A DNA stretch of 64,000 nucleotides, taken from the NCBI RefSeq assembly GCF_963676485.1, contig NZ_OY781114.1, positions 4,790,501-4,854,500 of the forward strand. Direction: 5' to 3'. Made by a program: the position numbers and the translations under genes. The stretch is from an uncultured Cohaesibacter sp. Lineage in GTDB: Bacteria > Pseudomonadota > Alphaproteobacteria > Rhizobiales > Cohaesibacteraceae. Shown here one piece after another: positions 61,387 through 64,000 of the stretch (its first letter is position 1; every line of letters begins with the position of its first letter). Under the pieces are notes generated by a model. It was not told the origin of the DNA. It saw only the letters and a program-made list of their open reading frames with translations, and made no database searches.

Positions 61387-62519
61387 TGTGCCGCCTCCTG
61401 TTTGTCATCCGCGTCTGTTTGCGGATTTGTGTCATAGAATTCCGATTGCATCTGGCGCACAAGCTTCAGCTCGGCCTGAAAATCCACATAGTGAGGCAGC
61501 TTGAGATGCTCGACAAAGCCGGTGGCTTGAACATTGTCCGCATGGGAGATGACGAATTCCTCGTCCTGCGCAGGCGCCAGAATGTCTTCCTCCAGCTCCT
61601 TGGCCCGCAACGCACGATCGCACAGGGCCATCGACATGGACTTGCGTTCTGATTGGCCGAACACCAGCCCGTAGCCACGGGTGAATTGTGGAGGCACGGT
61701 CTTGGAGCCCTTGAACTGGTTGACCATCTGGCACTCGCTTACCTGAATGCGCCCGACAGACACGGAAAAGCCCAGCTCAGGAACGTCCACTTCAACATCC
61801 ACCTCGCCGATCCGGATTTCTCCGGCAAACGGATGGCTGCGCCCGAAGCCGCGTTGGGTGGAATATCCAAGCGAGAGAAGAAAGCCTTCATCACCACGAG
61901 AAAGCGCTTGAAGCCGCAAGTCACGGCTCATCGGGAATTGCATCGGCTTGCGCGTCAAATCCCCCGGCTCATCCCAGTCGCCCCCATTTTCCGGCTCTGC
62001 GCTATCAGGCTCCATCAGACCTTCGCCTGCAATCAGATCAGAGACACGCGGCATGGGTTCATCGGTTTGCTCTTCTGACAGACAGGCCTCTTGTGGCGCG
62101 GGCACGTCTCCATCACTTGCCAGAGACGGATCAAGCAAACGATGGGTGTAGTCAAAAGTCGGTCCTAGAATCTGTCCGCCCGGAAGATCCTTGAAGGTCG
62201 CAGAAATACGACGCTGGATTTGCATCGCGCTGGTGTCCACCGGCTTTGAGTAGCCCATGCGGGGCAGCGTTGTGCGATAGGCGCGCAGAAGGAAGATCGC
62301 TTCGATCATATCCCCGCGCGCCTGCTTGATGGCAAGTGCGGCCAGTTCCCTATCATAAAGGGCGCCTTCACTCATGACACGGTCAACGGCGAGCGCCAGT
62401 TGTTCTGAAATCTGATCCAGCGAAATGGCAGGCAGGGCCCTGTCTCCGCGGCGGCGATCTGCCAGCAACTCGTGTGCAGCCTTGATGGCGGCTTCCCCGC
62501 CCTTTACGGCAACATACAT
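61383..62519 (-). CDS. phnI: C-P lyase core subunit PhnI
   Basis: A 378-residue subunit that joins the phosphonate to ribose of ATP with loss of adenine. The start is placed at MYVAVKGGEAAI, the conserved family N-terminus; an upstream in-frame start at 62678 would run back into phnH. Blocks LLRAYRTTLPRMGYSKPVD near residue 85 and FVEHLKLPHYVDFQAEL near 348 are family marks. A stretch near residues 150-175 is longer than in E. coli PhnI. Confidence 0.93.
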   Translation of the reverse strand: MYVAVKGGEAAIKAAHELLADRRRGDRALPAISLDQISEQLALAVDRVMSEGALYDRELAALAIKQARGDMIEAIFLLRAYRTTLPRMGYSKPVDTSAMQIQRRISATFKDLPGGQILGPTFDYTHRLLDPSLASDGDVPAPQEACLSEEQTDEPMPRVSDLIAGEGLMEPDSAEPENGGDWDEPGDLTRKPMQFPMSRDLRLQALSRGDEGFLLSLGYSTQRGFGRSHPFAGEIRIGEVDVEVDVPELGFSVSVGRIQVSECQMVNQFKGSKTVPPQFTRGYGLVFGQSERKSMSMALCDRALRAKELEEDILAPAQDEEFVISHADNVQATGFVEHLKLPHYVDFQAELKLVRQMQSEFYDTNPQTDADDKQEAAQ

Positions 62520-62520
62520 A

Positions 62521-63186
62521 TCAAAGCTCCTGTTTGTCTGATGCGTTGGGGGGTGCAAGGGAAATGTTGGTTGTGCGCGGCAAACAGGCAATCGCCTCAC
62601 GAGATACGAATATGATATCGACCCCACGCGGAAAGATCCCCTGATTGTCTTGCCATTGGGACAAGAACAAGGGAGCAAGGTCTGAAACCATCAGGCCGTT
62701 CTGCTCCTTGATCCCGGGGCCGGACAGGAACCATTTCGGCATGTCGCTCAAGGCTTCCACTTCGATGATCAGTGTGGCGGACCGATCTGGATAGTCCTGC
62801 GTACCCTTGGCAAAAACGTCCAAAGCGGGCATCTCCTTGCCACCCTTAAGCACAGCAAAGCTTGCCCCGTCTGGCTCAGTGGCGAATGGCGCGCCAATAT
62901 GGAATGTCAGCCAGCTCGTGAGCGTCAGGTTGCCCGATAGCCTTCCTTCCAGCCAAATCGGCGTATCCGCATCGGCCAATGTGGCCAGAACGGCCGCCGT
63001 CAACGGATAGATGGAGGCCGGTGGTTGGGCGTCGGTTTTCAGCGCGTGAATTGTTCCGGGGCGTGCCATCGCATCCATGATGGAGCGAAACAGACGCTGG
63101 GTCTGAAAGACGGGATCACCAAGGCCACCGATCATCGCATCAAGTTTCTCTTCCGGCGCGATGCCGCAGGGTGTGACTTCTGCCAT
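62521..63186 (-). CDS. phnH: C-P lyase core subunit PhnH
   Basis: A 221-residue subunit of the C-P lyase core complex. The RLFRSIMDAMARPGTIH block near residue 30 and FLSGPGIKEQNGL near 155 are diagnostic. It overlaps phnG by one base and is followed by phnI after one base. Confidence 0.92.
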   Translation of the reverse strand: MAEVTPCGIAPEEKLDAMIGGLGDPVFQTQRLFRSIMDAMARPGTIHALKTDAQPPASIYPLTAAVLATLADADTPIWLEGRLSGNLTLTSWLTFHIGAPFATEPDGASFAVLKGGKEMPALDVFAKGTQDYPDRSATLIIEVEALSDMPKWFLSGPGIKEQNGLMVSDLAPLFLSQWQDNQGIFPRGVDIIFVSREAIACLPRTTNISLAPPNASDKQEL

Positions 63187-63722
63187 CAGTCGTCTCCTCT
63201 GACCATCGTGAAGAAATTGACGCGGGTGGCCAGGGCTTCCGCCGCCCTTCCCTTGTCTTTGTCTGCGGACAGGCGCTTGAGAGGGGCAAGGATAGACTTC
63301 TCGATCCGCTCCTCCATTTCAGGGTCACACGCCATGGCATCGATGACGGCGGCAAGCTTGGCCTTGCCATGATCGCGCCCGAGCATGACGGCATGGCCAA
63401 TGGCACCGTTTTCCATGCGCACCGTGGCGCGTGTCATGGTGGCCTCGCCGAAGTTGAACGGCGCACCACCTCCCCCGATACGGCCACGCAAGGCGACCAG
63501 CCCGGTTTCAGGCCCGCGCAGCAGTTCGCACCCGGGGTCCAGCTCCAGCGTCTTCCAAAGCCTGATGAGCTCCGATGTCGGGGCATTGGCGAGAACAGAC
63601 ATGCGGTCTTGCCGCGCTTCCTGTTGAGGCGTGAGCGGGTGCTCCGCCTCTTTATTCTCTCTGGCCTTGGCAGAATGGGGTGCGTTGGCCTGTGATGATT
63701 GGGTGTTTTGCATGATGGTCAT
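63186..63722 (-). CDS. phnG: C-P lyase core subunit PhnG
   Basis: A 178-residue subunit of the core complex, first gene of the phnGHIJKL run. The blocks LRGPETGLVALRGRIGGGGAP near residue 68 and GRDHGKAKLAAVIDAMA near 120 are family marks. An N-terminal stretch of about 30 residues rich in Ala, Gln and Lys precedes the core; the ATG at 63713 is an alternative start. Confidence 0.9.
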   Translation of the reverse strand: MTIMQNTQSSQANAPHSAKARENKEAEHPLTPQQEARQDRMSVLANAPTSELIRLWKTLELDPGCELLRGPETGLVALRGRIGGGGAPFNFGEATMTRATVRMENGAIGHAVMLGRDHGKAKLAAVIDAMACDPEMEERIEKSILAPLKRLSADKDKGRAAEALATRVNFFTMVRGDD

Positions 63723-63867
63723 TCCAGTTTGAAATCCAATCCGGTTTGAGCTGGGCGCGGCAAGTGCCTCACTTTGGAAAGTCGCTGATGGAGTTCCTTA
63801 CAAATTGGAGCGAACGTCCCTCAGCCTGTGTTGCATCTTCCCTTCAGAAAGGCTCTTTGCTCTACAT

Positions 63868-63887
63868 TTGTATACTTATATAGACAA
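63868..63887. promoter_or_regulatory. Inverted repeat upstream of phnG, candidate PhnF operator
   Basis: TTGTATA (63868-63874) and TAGACAA (63881-63887) form an inverted repeat matched at 6 of 7 positions around a 6-base AT spacer. The half-sites GTnTA and TAnAC fit the HutC subgroup of GntR proteins, to which PhnF belongs. It lies between phnG and a likely divergent gene beginning near the window end. Confidence 0.5.
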
Positions 63888-63973
63888 CTAAACTTATACA
63901 TGCAATATATTCAGATAATGACGCTGCTGTGACATCGACATGAAATTCGAAATTTATTAAATGATAGAGGCGC

Positions 63974-64000
63974 ATGGTGACACCAAGAAACCTGTCGCAA
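63974..64000 (+). CDS. Possible start of a divergent gene (phnF-like position), partial
   Basis: An ATG at 63974 with AGAGG close upstream opens nine codons before the window ends (MVTPRNLSQ). The position, divergent from phnG, is where alphaproteobacteria often carry the GntR-type regulator phnF. Too little sequence is present to identify it. Confidence 0.3.

Noticed and set aside
63920-63945. Pho-box-like words TGACAT and GACATG upstream of phnG
   Set aside because: The two words are about 7 bases apart instead of the 11-base repeat spacing of a Pho box.

Overview
This window reads as a chromosomal segment of an alphaproteobacterium, most likely a marine member of the Hyphomicrobiales (inference from gene families and from a layout resembling Cohaesibacter/Stappiaceae; no rRNA or marker gene settles it). 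Coding density is high. I see no insertion sequence, integrase, CRISPR array or rRNA. One tRNA gene is present (tRNA-Gln, CUG anticodon). Many genes are ABC transporters placed next to the enzymes that would use the imported compound.

Layout. (1) 1-4832: a sugar-type ABC transporter (permease, binding protein, ATPase cut by the window edge) facing a SorC-type regulator, with a clear operator and promoter between them. (2) 4898-15084: a LysR regulator facing a long co-directional run made of a polar amino-acid ABC transporter, a creatininase-family amidohydrolase, a class III aminotransferase, a two-subunit 3-oxoacid CoA-transferase, an M20 deacylase and a thiolase. Together these look like a complete uptake-to-acetyl-CoA route for an unidentified amino compound. 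(3) 15128-23881: an oligopeptide-type transporter with a fused permease-ATPase and its GntR regulator, facing an N-carbamoyl amino acid hydrolase and an acetamidase/formamidase. (4) 23890-29268: the N-acetylglutaminylglutamine amide (NAGGN) osmolyte genes with a divergent MarR regulator. (5) 29319-46272: mixed metabolic and housekeeping genes (a ThDP decarboxylase, glutathionyl-hydroquinone reductase, LigB-type dioxygenase, hemerythrin, an orphan PhnM paralogue, Gph, a beta-CASP nuclease, a LOG protein, a DUF2793 tail-type gene, ferrochelatase, RlmE and a Ppx/GppA protein with very basic ends). (6) 46617-50567: tRNA-Gln, PxpA, and a GntR regulator facing a DapA-like lyase and an SDR protein. 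(7) 50686-63722: an almost complete phosphonate system on the minus strand: phnG-H-I-J-K-L, a hexapeptide transferase, phnC-D-E-E, a DUF1045 protein, phnM and phnN.

The phosphonate genes form a working pathway on paper: PhnCDE import, PhnI/G/H/L load the phosphonate onto ribose triphosphate, PhnM removes pyrophosphate, PhnJ breaks the C-P bond, and PhnN makes PRPP. However, phnD carries an apparent one-base deletion in a G run near its 5' end. A second apparent frameshift lies near the 3' end of the DUF2793 gene. Both could be assembly errors.

A pattern across the window: after each of the four internal transporter binding-protein genes (three intact, plus phnD) there is a strong stem-loop before the next gene. 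This fits uneven expression of the binding protein over the rest of each operon.
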